The notes beneath the pieces were generated by a model, which was not told the origin of the DNA, ran no database searches, and worked only from the letters and a program-made list of their open reading frames with translations. Made by a program: the position numbers and the translations under genes. A stretch of DNA of 62,000 nucleotides from Zygnema cylindricum (lineage: Eukaryota; Streptophyta; Zygnematophyceae; Zygnematales; Zygnemataceae), in assembly GCA_037447655.1 (NCBI GenBank), contig JBBHKE010001729.1, positions 1 to 62,000 on the forward strand, in the 5' to 3' direction. Positions 46,107 to 61,785 of this stretch are shown piece after piece; within the stretch, counting starts at the first letter, position 1; each line of letters begins with the position of its first letter.

Positions 46107-47434
46107 CTTGTAAAGATTTCCGCCAAACAGAGCTTTGCAGGCATAGCCCCTGCCCACCAGGGTCTCCATGAGCAACCAGGCATCAGAACCGAATACCGGG
46201 ATGGCTGATCCCTACAACCATCACAAGTTGGTGAGAAATTTCAAACTCAGAGGGTACAAGATGAGTAAGAGGGAGAGGGAGCAAGAGCGGAGGCAAAAGC
46301 GGAAGCAAGAGAGAGAGGGAGAGGGAGCGAAAAAGAGACAAATTACAAATACCTCGAGATCATGGGCCTCTCTTCTTTAAGTTTGTCATGAACCTCCGGC
46401 AATCGCTCCCACTTGTGCTCCACGGACAAAATAAAAAAAAACGACAACAAGACAATTGGTAAGAAAAAAGAGGGAAGCAAAAAAAAGAGCTAAAGGTAGA
46501 AAGTAGAGGCAAGGGATGAGAAGAGCGATAAAAATTGAGAGAGAAACGAAAGAGAGAGAGGGAGAGAAGTATGCTCCGCAGGCTTCCAAAAGTAGAGAAA
46601 GAGCCCGATGCCCGTCCTCGAGCATGCCCCCCTGTCTCCGCAGAGCCTTTGCGACTATGTTGTTTCGCCCGGTCGAGTCTGCAGCGTCCAGCACCTCCAG
46701 CACCTCCAATACTCCCGTCCCGAACAAATAAACAACCAAAACAAACAACAATAAAAAAAATTAATAAGGGAATCACTTCTTTAACTTCTTTGTCTTCTTT
46801 GCCTACTTCGTCTTCTACTTCGTCTTTTACTTCTACTTTGTCTTCTACATCTACTTCTACTTCTACTTCTACTTCTACTCTGTCTACTACATCTACTTCT
46901 ACTTCTACTTCTCCTTCTACTTCTCCTTCTCCTTCTCCTTCTCCTTCTCCTTCTCCTTCTCCTTCTCCTTCTCCTTCTCCTTCTCCTTCTCCTTCTCCTT
47001 CTCCTTCTCCTTCTCCTTCTCCTTCTCCTTCTCCTTCTCCTTCTCCTTCTCCTTCTCCTTCTCCTTCTCCTCTCATCTTCTTCTCTTCTTCTCTCTTTCT
47101 CTCTTCTTGTCTCTTGATCTTCTTCCTCTTCTTCTTCCTTTTCACCTACTTCCTCTTCTTCTCCTTTTTCTTCTTCTTCCCTCTTCGTCTTCTCTATAAT
47201 CCATTACCGGGTCTTGTCGACGCCCCCCACAAAATATAACCCTATGACTTGATTCTCTGCGATATCAAAATATGCCAATTTTGTGAAGTTATGTGAGAGC
47301 CCAAATGTGGCTCCGTATATAACTTTTTCACTCTTGAGGGGTACAAACCTTTTCTTACAAAATATGAAGCCCCAAATCTCAGCATCCTGCGTCTTGAAAA
47401 GAACTAAAAACTTGTTCAGTGGCAGCCTCGACAA
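46107..47434 (-). repeat. Exon-module array, unit 3
   Basis: Segments: S1 46107-46211, S2 46353-46420, S3 46569-46711 ([18 protein letters not shown]), array 46775-47072 (shortest of the six), S5 47204-47434. S5 is open with SRLPLNKFLVLFKTQDAEI, then FGLSHNFTKLAYFDIAENQ and [14 protein letters not shown] up to the donor CCG|GTAATG. The S5 to S3 and S2 to S1 joins are not in phase in the frames that look most protein-like, so the exon model is uncertain. Confidence 0.7.
46775..47072. repeat. Hexanucleotide array of unit 3
   Basis: CTTCTA units followed directly by CCTTCT units; the GCTCCT block present in all other units is missing here. Confidence 0.95.
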
Positions 47435-47724
47435 ACTTTCCGTAGTCGGGAAGGCTTCTTCTCAGCGCCGAATTCTCCTAAATTCGCGACGGGAAATAAA
47501 ACATTAATTGCAATATTTCCTGCAAAAAAAAAGAAAAACAAAAAAAAAACAATAACAACAAAAGAGCTCGTATAAAAAAATAAACAACTCGAGAAAAAAA
47601 AAACTCATATGAAGCTTAGGATTGTGTCCGAATTATATATATTTTTTTTTATGAAAACATATGATGTGAACAATTAATTAAAGTAATTTAATATTTCAAA
47701 TAAAAAAAAAACCAAAGATCTCAC

Positions 47725-49445
<1,721 letters not shown>

Positions 49446-49735
49446 ACTTTCTGTTGTCGGGACGGCTTCTTCTCAGCGCCGAATTCTCCTAAATTCGTGA
49501 TGGGAAATAAAAGAGTAATTGCAATTTTTCCTGCAAAAAAATAGAAAAAAAAAAAAAAAAACAATAACAACAAAAGAGCTCGTATAAACAATAAACAACT
49601 CGAGAAAATGAAAACTCATATGAAGCTTAGGATTGTGTCCGAATGTTTTTTTTTTTGTTTTATGAAAACATATGATGTTAAGTATCAATTAATGAAATTT
49701 AATATTTCAAATAAAAAATAAACCAAAGATCTCAC

Positions 49736-51517
<1,782 letters not shown>

Positions 51518-51806
51518 ACTTTCTGTTGTCGGGACGGCTTCTTCTCAGCGCCGAATTCTCCTAAATTCGTGATGGGAAATAAAAGAGTAATTGCAATTTT
51601 TCCTGCAAAAAAATAGAAAAAAAAAAAAAAAACAATAACAACAAAAGAGCTCGTATAAACAATAAACAACTCGAGAAAATGAAAACTCATATGAAGCTTA
51701 GGATTGTGTCCGAATGTTTTTTTTTTTGTTTTATGAAAACATATGATGTTAAGTATCAATTAATGAAATTTAATATTTCAAATAAAAAATAAACCAAAGA
51801 TCTCAC

Positions 51807-53690
<1,884 letters not shown>

Positions 53691-53789
53691 AAAAACAACA
53701 TTTAGCCAGAAATAAGTCATGCATTTTAAAAGCTGAATATTTTTAAGGGTGAGTGCAAATACCTTAGGAATCTCGACCAAAAAATGCGA

Positions 53790-53928
53790 GAGAAAAGACT
53801 AAGAGATGAGAAAGAAGGGAGAAAGGCAAGAGAGGGGAGGGAGAGAGAGAGAAAAAATGTAAGAGAGAAGACTTAGAGATGAGAAAGATGGGAGAAAGGC
53901 AAGAGAGGGGAGGGAGAGAGAGAGAGAG

Positions 53929-54013
<85 letters not shown>

Positions 54014-54035
54014 GAGACTAGGGAGAAAGAGGGAG
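53790..54035. repeat. GA-rich microsatellite with a short tandem duplication
   Basis: A segment of about 85 bp (AGAGATGAGAAAG, GGGAGAAAGGCAAGAGAGGGGAGGG) is repeated at about 53800 and 53875, followed by a GA dinucleotide run to 54035. Confidence 0.85.
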
Positions 54036-54041
54036 AGAGAA

Positions 54042-54100
54042 AGTATATTCTCCAGATGCCGCCAAACGTAGAGCGAGAGCCCGATGCTCCTTTTCCACTT
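54042..54100 (-). pseudogene. Outlying S3-like segment (unit 7)
   Basis: Minus strand: VEKEHRALALRLAASGEYT aligns with [19 protein letters not shown] of the tandem units without gaps, though the DNA has diverged. The differences keep the frame open, which supports coding ancestry of S3. Confidence 0.4.
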
Positions 54101-55380
54101 CATTTCATTTCAGAAAATCATAAGCTTGGACTAAACCGTTTATCCAACTCGGCTGCAGATTTAACATAAAAATGAAGAAAAAAGGAAAAAAATACATCAC
54201 AAAATAATTATAGAAACCTAGGTGACATGATCAGAATTGTATAAAATTGGAATTTACAGTTTGTCCAACACCAGAGCAGATTTTATTCAAAGAAAATGAA
54301 CGTCATAGAATACAATGGAAACCCACGAGATGAAAATTTATCAGCTTCACCCAGTAAGGTTCAATACTTGGGAATAATGAACACAAAGGGACAAACAAAG
54401 CTCAGTATTTCATAAACTTGAACAAAGAACACAAGAAACGGATAAAGCTCATAATAATTTTATTCACCAAAACTGCGACAAGACATGCTTGCTTAACTGT
54501 CAAAAACTTTTGCAAGAGAGAAAAGCAAATAAACAAATAATTAAAATAAAAAAATCTTAGTTTTAATTCATTAAACAAATAATTTTCAAAGAAAGGAAAA
54601 CCATGCACTTCTGACATACTATATGTTCGTCCTTCATTTGAAACGTTTATTTTGTTACAACAATCAGGCAACATTTTAGGCAGAGTGGTTTGTTAATAAA
54701 AACCATTGAAAAAATATGAATGCGAGAAGTACAAAAGAACTGTGTTTTTTTGTTGAATGATGAACAAAAAACCTGCTTGCAATAAAAACTAATATAAGTG
54801 CCAGGAGTACACTCAATGATTCTATTGTTCGGATTCCTCGTCTGACCTCCTCAAGGTTGCCCATCTACTCTTATTTCTCTTCCAGATCAGATTATATTTT
54901 GAATTGCAATAACAACATTCTATAAATAATTGATTGATATTAGATAACATTTTCAATCCACGAAAAACAAATCTGAACACTTCAATAAAATGGACACTTA
55001 TTCTGTTCAATAAAATGGACACTTAAAAGAATATTCCAGGAATAATGCATGACCATCTTAAACTAGAACCCCACCATGTAAAACCTCGCTTTTCCCTCTT
55101 CATTTGGGTTTTTTCATTCCCTCTCCCTCTCCCTCCCTTTCCCACTCTCCGTCCCTTTACCACCATAGAGAAAATAGTAGAAATAGCAGAGGACTGCGTG
55201 AAGAGATAAAGAGTGAGAAATCAAAAGAGGGAGAGCGAGAACGAAGAGGGGGATAAAGATCGAGTAAAAAAGAGGCGAAGAGAGAGAAAGAGTAAAAATA
55301 AAAAACAAAGAGAATGAGAGAGCGAAAGAGAAAAGAGAGCCAGCAAAAGAGAAACAGAGATAAATAAACTGATAGAGACT
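54101..55380. other. Mostly non-coding
   Basis: AT-rich, then GA-rich at 55100-55340. A 25-bp tandem pair (TTCAATAAAATGGACACTT) lies at 54982-55025. Minus-strand frames at 54676-54864 (NLEEVRRGIRTIESLSVLL) and 54822 (SRWATLRRSDEESEQ) could touch an exon, but no boundary is clear. Confidence 0.3.
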
Positions 55381-55383
55381 TAC

Positions 55384-55466
55384 CTAGAAACTTGTGTGAG
55401 GGCATCTGGAGAAAGTCCATTACTAACTTCCCCTTCTGTTTGATTCCAGACTGAGGGGTGAGCCAT
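55384..55466 (-). CDS. Candidate exon of the minus-strand gene
   Basis: Donor CTAG|GTAAGT at 55384 is strong. Upstream the frame MAHPSVWNQTEGEVSNGL then SPDALTQVS is open from an ATG at 55466, just after a stop; an acceptor such as CCCCTCAG may lie inside. No family recognised. Confidence 0.3.
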
Positions 55467-55824
55467 TTAATTTAACAAACAAAAAAGACCCATCTCGGAC
55501 TGCTGGAGAAAGTGCAGTCAGGTTCAAAAACACATCCAAAGATAGCTTAAACTTGAAGAAGGTCAAACAAACAAAAAAAAAAAAAAAACAAAAAACAAAA
55601 ACTGCCAAGTCTTGCTTGCTTACGTGCAATGCAAGATAAATCAAACATGCAAAATATCATGGTCTTAATAGTACTTTTCTAGTGTCACTTAACAAACAGT
55701 TTGATCTTGTTCGAAATCTCTACCTGAAATTGCCATAAAAAAAGAAGTAAAAAAAAAAAACACTTAGATACACTTGTAAAGACCATTGAACTACCAAAAC
55801 CGTTATCTGTGTTTGCCAGGCAAC

Positions 55825-55915
55825 ACATTACACAACACATTGAAAAAAAACACATCAAAAAAAACACATTAAACAACACATTACCTTACAAAAAACACAT
55901 TAAACAACACGTTGC
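55825..55915. repeat. Short AACACATT tandem repeat
   Basis: AAACACATTAAACAACACATT-like units are repeated several times with A-runs. No coding meaning is seen. Confidence 0.6.
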
Positions 55916-56035
55916 AAATTTGTGCGCCCAGGGAAGTACAATACCAGGCACAAAAAGCAGCATAACGACAACGACAACAATTCAAGATGAATCATGTTTT
56001 ATTTTCTAAGGAAACGCAATTTCAGAAATACCCAC

Positions 56036-56157
56036 CTGCTCTGGAAAATTGGACCTCGTCTGGGAGCCATAAGTGAGAGGAATATCAGGACCGGTCCAAG
56101 GTCTTTGCCATTCGGGAATCTCTAGGTCGGGATCCGGTTTAAGATCATACACTTCAC
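56036..56157 (-). CDS. Internal exon, unknown protein
   Basis: 122 bases between a good acceptor (TATTTCACCAG) and donor (CAG|GTGGGT) on the minus strand. The single good frame gives 40 codons after a split first codon: EVYDLKPDPDLEIPEWQRPW and TGPDIPLTYGSQTRSNFPEQ. The Pro/Trp-rich, non-repetitive composition is that of real protein. It lies downstream of the exon at 57373 on the same strand. That exon ends in phase 0 and this one starts in phase 1, so at least one exon in between would be needed to join them. Family not recognised. Confidence 0.5.
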
Positions 56158-56659
56158 CTGGTGAAATACCAATGTACCAAATGGTCAAATACCAATATAC
56201 CAAAAACTTGCTCAAGGACGCCAAGCCTACACCTATAAGTTTTTTTTTCCTAGTTATTGAGACTTCAAGTTGATTTTGCTCTGGTAATTAAGCAAGTCTC
56301 TGGAGTCTTGTTTAAAATTTGTAAACTGAGAGAGAAAATATTCACGCATATTTTTTTTTTCCTTAGTCATTAAGCACGTATCAGGAGTCTTGTTAAAACA
56401 CAGTAAACTGAGAGAGTAAATGCTTCCAAAATTGTCTTCTCCATTCAAATTTTATGTTGTTCCGAAAGGCACAAAATAACTAAGATTTTGTAGATGTTTA
56501 ACTAAAAAAACATACAGCATTTTTGATTCAAAACACCTCCCATCGCTATTAGAGTCATTAGCGTTGAAAATCAAGTGAATTATTAGCGCTAACACTATGT
56601 TAGAATTAACTACACTGCAACGTAGCTCGTTATGGGCCACTTAAAAGTAACTTATCGAA

Positions 56660-57300
56660 TAATGAAAGAAAGGGAGAGGGAGAGGGAAAGGGAGAGGGAC
56701 AGGGACAGAGAGGAGAGAGACAGAATCTACGACAAATGCCATAACTATTTGAGACAGTTGTCACGCTGAAGAGAGAGAGAGGGAAAGGGAGAGAGGACAC
56801 TGAAGAGAGGGACAGGGAAAGGGAGTGAGGGAAAGGGAGAGAGAGAGGGTTGAAGAGAGGAAAAGGGAAACGGAGAGAGAGGGTCGAAGAGAGGGAGAGG
56901 GAGAGCAAAGGGAGCGAGGGACAGAGGCCTATTTGTGACAGTCGTCACATTGAAGAGAGGGAGAGGGAAAGGGAGAGATTGAGAGAGCAGAGTGAGAGAA
57001 TTTGCAACAACTCAACAGTTGTCAAACTGAAGAGAGGGAGAGGAAAAGGGAGAGAGGGAAAGGGAGAGGGAAGAGGGAGAGGGAAAGGGAGAGGGAAGAG
57101 GGAAAGAGGGAGAGGGAGAGGGAGGAAATAGACAGAGAGGCAGAGCGAGCACATAGAGAGAGCAGATATACAAAGAGAGAGTCAAAGATAGAGAGACAAA
57201 GAGAGGCAGCGAGAAACAGAGAGCAAGACATAGAGAGAGAGACAACGGGAAAGATATAGAAAACGAGAGAGAAAGAAGGAAAGGGAGAGGGTAAGGAAGA
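56660..57300. repeat. Purine-rich repeat with CAGTTGTCAC motif, block 1
   Basis: GAGAGGGAGAGGGAAAGG-type purine runs are punctuated at about 56750, 56938 and 57010 by a conserved non-purine motif ACAGTTGTCA(C/A)ACTGAAGAG, in part preceded by TGCAACAACTCA. The same motif recurs at least nine times at 59.8-60.6 kb. It lies in the presumed first intron of the gene starting at 58125. Confidence 0.75.
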
Positions 57301-57372
57301 GAGAGAGAGATAGCGATTCCTACAGAAGGTTGGAAAAAAGAGAAAAGAGAAAAGTTTCGTTTCAGGACTTAC

Positions 57373-58125
57373 AATCACTCCATCTTCGGCCATTTGCCGA
57401 AGTTGACTTTGATGTTCCGCAATTTCTAAAGCTTCAATTTTCTCCTTCTCCATCACATCCATCCTGATAGAGGTTTCCTCGAGAATACAAGCCTTTATAT
57501 CATCAAGTTTGAGCAACACCCTATCCAACTTCTCCCTGAAAGTTTGGTAACTTCCCTGTGACGCTGCCTTGTTCAAAAAATTTAGGGTTTCTGCCACTTC
57601 TTCGTCTTCTCCTTCCTCTGTCGCATAATCAGAAGAAAATTGTTGGAGGGAAGAGAGAGTTTTATCTGGAGTCTTGTTTTCCTCCAACTCTTCCAGAATA
57701 ATAGCATCAGTTTTTTCTTCCAATAACTTCATCAGTTCAGCATTGTCCTCAAGGTCCTCACTCGATCCCATCTCACTCGCCTCAATTGATACAGGAAGTG
57801 GCATAGAACTTTCCGTGTTTTCAATGTAAGTATTCTTAAGTTCCTCACTATACAATTCTATCGCCAGAATTTCCGGAATTTGTGGAATTTCCGGAATTTG
57901 CGGAATTTCAGAAATTGCTGGAATTGGAGAATATCTATCTCCTCCGGAAATTGAAGCTATGGTGTGTCCCAATAAAATACACTCTAAAGGGGCTATAAAC
58001 AATGATTCTAGAGCTTGGAATAGAGAGGGATGTGTGTGTATCTTTAAAAATTCTCGACTGTTAAAAAGAAAAGCGACAGCAAAATCTTTGAAGAATCCAA
58101 GTAGGGATTGGATAAAATCGGCCAT
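57373..58125 (-). CDS. First exon of a multi-exon protein, unknown family
   Basis: 251 codons from ATG at 58125 to a strong donor GTAAGT at 57367-57372, phase 0. The start context GAAATGG is good. The protein begins ADFIQSLLGFFKDFAVAFLF, a hydrophobic helical segment that may associate with a membrane. Residues about 73-92 form a short IPE/IPQ repeat coded by a GGAATTTCCGG-type DNA repeat (57865-57950). An acidic region (residues 110-190, EELEENK, EEGEDEEVAE) follows, then a likely coiled coil from about 195 to 250 (FREKLDRVLLKLDDIKA, MEKEKIEALEIAEHQSQLRQ). No known domain recognised. Non-repetitive sequence, sensible composition and splice site make it the most credible gene in the window. 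Later exons are uncertain. Confidence 0.65.
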
Positions 58126-58335
58126 TTCTATAAAATCAGTTCTGAAAGCTCATCAAATTCGACCAAAAAACAGAACCGGTACCTCACAAGCTCATAAAAT
58201 TCGACCTAAAAGTTACAAGATTTGATGTTTGGAATCGTAAAATGTTGAGAATTCCTTGAACCGTAGAAAATCTCTCAGATTCTGTTTTATTTCCACAGAA
58301 GTGTTAAAATTAAAAGCAGTTATAAATATGAAGCA
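58126..58335 (-). promoter_or_regulatory. Upstream region of the gene at 58125
   Basis: A TATTTATA-type box lies at 58321-58329 on the minus strand, about 195 bases before the ATG, leaving room for a short untranslated leader. A tandem pair CTCATCAAATTCGACC and CTCATAAAATTCGACC lies at 58150 and 58191. Confidence 0.35.
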
Positions 58336-59589
58336 GATGAAAGGATTAAAAAAAAAAAAAAAAAAACTGTGAAACTTGTTAACAGCTTGAGAAGGGTTTC
58401 GGAGAATACGAACTCGTTATGTTCATCAAAAATACATCCAGAAACTTGAAGCTGAACTGAACTGAATACTGAACTGAACCAAAGATTGAGCTGAGCTGGC
58501 GTGTATAGCGTTGCTGTAAAGCAGCTGTAGCAAATAAGACAAAAAACCTCAGTGGAACTAAACTGAACAGAACTGAATTGAATAAAAAAGTTGGGCTGAC
58601 AGATAAAACTTTGCTGATTTTTATAAAACAGATGTAGGAAGTTAAGTTGAAAAAACTTGATAGGAATGGAAATATATTTGAAGTTAGGGAATTTCTTCGT
58701 CGACTTTGAATCTTCCGACGACAGGAATGCCTGCGACAATATGATTTTTTCCGAGACTCGAACTTGAGAGTGTTAACTTTCGCACAAAAAAAACTACAAA
58801 ATACCTAAAATATTTGCAGCAATGACTATCACAAGACTTGGCGATTGACTGTCAGATTGCAAAAAGAAACAAAAACCTAAAAAGATGACGAAGAATTTGC
58901 AGCAATGTCCAAAAAATGAAGGTTGAGGTGATGATAGAAACTACAGTACAGTACTGCAGTTTGCCTCTATGGCCAAGTTATGAAGCGGAGTCAACAAACC
59001 CTAATTGCAGGAGTGTGGATTTTGAATCTGAAGTTTACTTAATTCAAAGTTTACTTTTGAAGTTTTAAGAAAGTTCCAGAAAACTTTGAAATAGAGGAGA
59101 GGGCGCGCTTTCCCTCCAAAAACCAACGGCCAAGTTTCAATTTCCATCCTTTTTTTTTTTTTTCCCCTTTTTTTTTTTTTTTTTTCCCCTTTTTTTTTTT
59201 TTTTGTTGCCCCTTTTTTGTTTTTTCCGAACGGCTATTTTAGAAAAGACAAATTTAAAGCCACGCGTACATTGACAAGACCATCGCTCCGTATTTCGTAC
59301 TATATAAAAGTACAAGAATTGTCATAAAGTTGTTGTAAACGGCTTTGTCAATACTCAAACGTCACGATACCATGATTTTCAAAATTGAAGTACAATAACA
59401 TATGATTTTCAAAATTGTACAGTACAGTACCGTGAACTAATAACATTCCACCGACAAAAAGTTTTTTTTACCGTTGGTTCTACAGCTTGCACGTAGCTGA
59501 ATAAGAAACACTAAATACCGCTTCTCTTGAAGGCATATCTCGCACGAAGAGACTTTCAAACGATATTACTGAATATCGTATGCCTATCT
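58336..59589. other. Non-coding, with homopolymer tracts
   Basis: A run of A at about 58349-58366 and long T-runs broken by CCCC at 59150-59225. Several CTGAACTGAA-type words lie at 58450-58580. No gene recognised. Confidence 0.4.
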
Positions 59590-59705
59590 GGAACAGAGGT
59601 CGCAAACGGTCAACCGAAACCGTGACCGACCGTTAACCGACCGCCCGCGCCGGATCCGGAACGGATTCGGTTGCCAAATTTTGGGGGTCGGGCGGTTACG
59701 GTCGG
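59590..59705. repeat. GC-rich imperfect palindrome with GGATCCGGAACGG core, copy 2
   Basis: GGTCAACCGAAACCGTGACC at the left and GGTTACGGTCGGTTGACTC at the right are imperfect inverted repeats around CGCCGGATCCGGAACGG and TTGCCAAATTTTGGGGG. The core is shared, inverted, with 31390-31430. Confidence 0.6.
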
Positions 59706-60626
59706 TTGACTCAACAGGAAAAGGGAGAGAGGACACTGAAGAGAGGGAAAGGGAAAGGGAGAGAGAGAGGGTCGAAGAGAGGGAGAGGGGAGAGCAAAGG
59801 GAGCGAGGGACGGAGGCCTATTTGTGACAGTCGTCACATTGAAGAGAGGGAGAGGGAAAGGGAGAGATTGAGAGAGCAGAGTGAGAGAATTTGCAACAAC
59901 TCAACAGTTGTCACACTGAAGAGAGGAAGATGGAATCGGAGAGAGGAAAAGGGAGAGAGAGAGAGAGCACAACGAGAGAGTTTGGGACAACTCAACAGTT
60001 GTCAAACTGAAGAGAGGGAGAGGAAAAGGGAGAGAGGGAAACGGAGAGAGAGAGAGAGCTGAACGAGAGAGTTTTCAACAACTTGACAGCTGTCGCACTG
60101 AAGAGAGGGAGAGGGAGAGAGAGAGAGGGTGGAACAGAGGGAGAGGGAGAGGAAAGGGAGCGAGGGACGGAGGCCTATTAGAGACAGTCGTCACATTGAA
60201 GAGAGGGAGCGGGTACGGGAAAGAGGGAAAGGGAGAGACTGAAAGAGCAGACCGAGAAAATTTGCGACAACTTGACAGTTGTCACACTGAATGAGGAAGA
60301 GGGAAAGAGAGAGAGAGAAAGGGAGAGAGAGAGCGAGAGAGCAGAATAAAAATTTTTGGGACAGCTGGACAGTTGTCAAACTGAAGAGAGGGAAAGGAAA
60401 AGCGAGAGAGGGAAAGGGAGAGAGAGAGCTGAACGAGAGAGTTTTCAACAACTTGACAGTTGTCACACTGAAGAGAGGGAGAGGAAAAGGGAGAGGGGGA
60501 AAGGGAGAGAGAGAGAGTGGAAGAGAGGGAAAGGGAGAGAGGGAAAGGGAGAGAGGGACAGAGGCCTACTATTCGTGACAGTTGTCACATTTAAAGGAGG
60601 GAGAAGGCAAGGGAGCGAGGAAAAAG

Positions 60627-60676
<50 letters not shown>

Positions 60677-60690
60677 GGAAAGCATCTTTC
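59706..60690. repeat. Purine-rich repeat with CAGTTGTCAC motif, block 2
   Basis: About nine motif copies (near 59828, 59905, 59995, 60087, 60188, 60278, 60371, 60458, 60580), roughly every 90 bases, separated by GAGAGGGAAAGG tracts. Several are preceded by ACAACT or CAACTTG, so that GACAACT...AGTTGTC can form a short hairpin. The 5' part of block 2 (59820-59930) is nearly identical to block 1 (56935-57010). Confidence 0.8.
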
Positions 60691-60814
60691 AAGTGAGGTC
60701 AGTTGTCCGGCTGTGTGGTTCCGGCTTCCTGAATCCATCTGTCCCTCTCTTCAGCCAGGCGCCACGTGCACCCTCGCCTTCCCTCGCCCCGCTGTGCACG
60801 CCTCCCCGCCCCTA

Positions 60815-61566
60815 TAGGTAGGGTTTTCCATTTAACTGGATTACGGTATATAGGGCATAGAAACTGTTGTACTTTTAGTACCGGATGAAATATATAGTAT
60901 GGACATTTATTTCGACGGTCAGTTTTAAATGACGATGTAAATTGGACGGCTGTGGTAAGCGCCGACATCGCGGAAAGGATAATTTGGCAGGTTGCAGACA
61001 CCGTCACTCCGGATGACACGTGGCAACATCATACAGGATTACGGAATTTCCGGAACACAAGAAAACAAATCCAAAAGTGACAAATGTCGCATTATGGCGA
61101 CTTCGTACAATGTTCGTTTAGAATGTACTCTGGCACTTGTACTTTCTTGTACGGTACCGATTTTCAAACGTGGCATGACCTAGAGCCACGTGGAGAGATA
61201 ATACTTGGCAGCACAAATTCTGGGAATTAAAAGAATGAGTCCGGATAAGACACGTGTTGGTTTTTGGCCATGTCGTACGATGGCCGTACAAAAGGTACAC
61301 CGCCACTTGTACCTTTATGTACTTTACAGTCTTGTCATTGGTTCGTACTTTAGTACTAGGGGGCTTAGAGAGGGGTTTTAGGACTTAGAATATTTCTGGT
61401 AGGTAGCTGCCTCTCCCAGAGAGCACATTCTATAAATGGTAATCTTTGGCGAGCCATAACTATTAATCCTGTTGACCAATTTCAGTGATTCTTCTTCCCG
61501 CAGACTCACGTGAGTCTAAGCTACACAAGGGTGTAGTTGGTCAAAATTTTTGCCTACCTAGGTGGC
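60815..61566 (+). mobile_element. Copia family A LTR (LTR-e), 5' truncated
   Basis: Matches LTR-c from TTTCCATTTAACTGGAT on: GACGGCTGTGG, GACACGTGGCA, GGATTACGG, the GTAC hairpin (61286-61322), TTGGTTCGTACTTTAGTA, the TTTTAGGACTTAGA block, a TATA box (61430-61436) and the end near CTACCTAGGTGG. The first 250 or so bases of the LTR are missing; GA repeats and a GC-rich stretch lie in their place. A leader and gag follow, so this is the 5' LTR of an element running off the window. Confidence 0.75.
61430..61436 (+). promoter_or_regulatory. TATA box of LTR-e
   Basis: TATAAAT at a place matching the TATA box of LTR-b (4205). A transcript would start about 30 bases downstream and cross the leader into gag. 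Confidence 0.5.
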
Positions 61567-61785
61567 TGCATTTCTAAAGGATAGTAGAAGTGGGTGAATG
61601 TGTCCCAAACTTATATTCTAACTTTGCATTCTGTGGTGGAACTAAGCACACAGAAAGTCTTATTTCACAAGGGTGAAGCTGTAATGGTGTTTTGATTGTG
61701 AAGGGGTCAATCATTTGGGTTTATATAAACTTGGAGTCGACACTATCTAGATTAGTTTTTTTTGATATGTGAATTTAGTGCGGCA
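61567..61785 (+). other. Family A leader after LTR-e
   Basis: Untranslated leader between LTR and gag ATG. The primer-site tRNA could not be identified. Partial resemblance to the leaders after LTR-b, -c and -d. Confidence 0.5.

Noticed and set aside
56630-57250. Ser/Leu/Pro-rich and Arg/Glu-rich ORFs across the GA-rich blocks
   Set aside because: Purine repeats give open frames on both strands; composition follows the repeat.
59706-60690. Regular motif spacing suggesting a CRISPR array
   Set aside because: Repeats are embedded in low-complexity purine spacers, the genome is eukaryotic and there are no cas genes.
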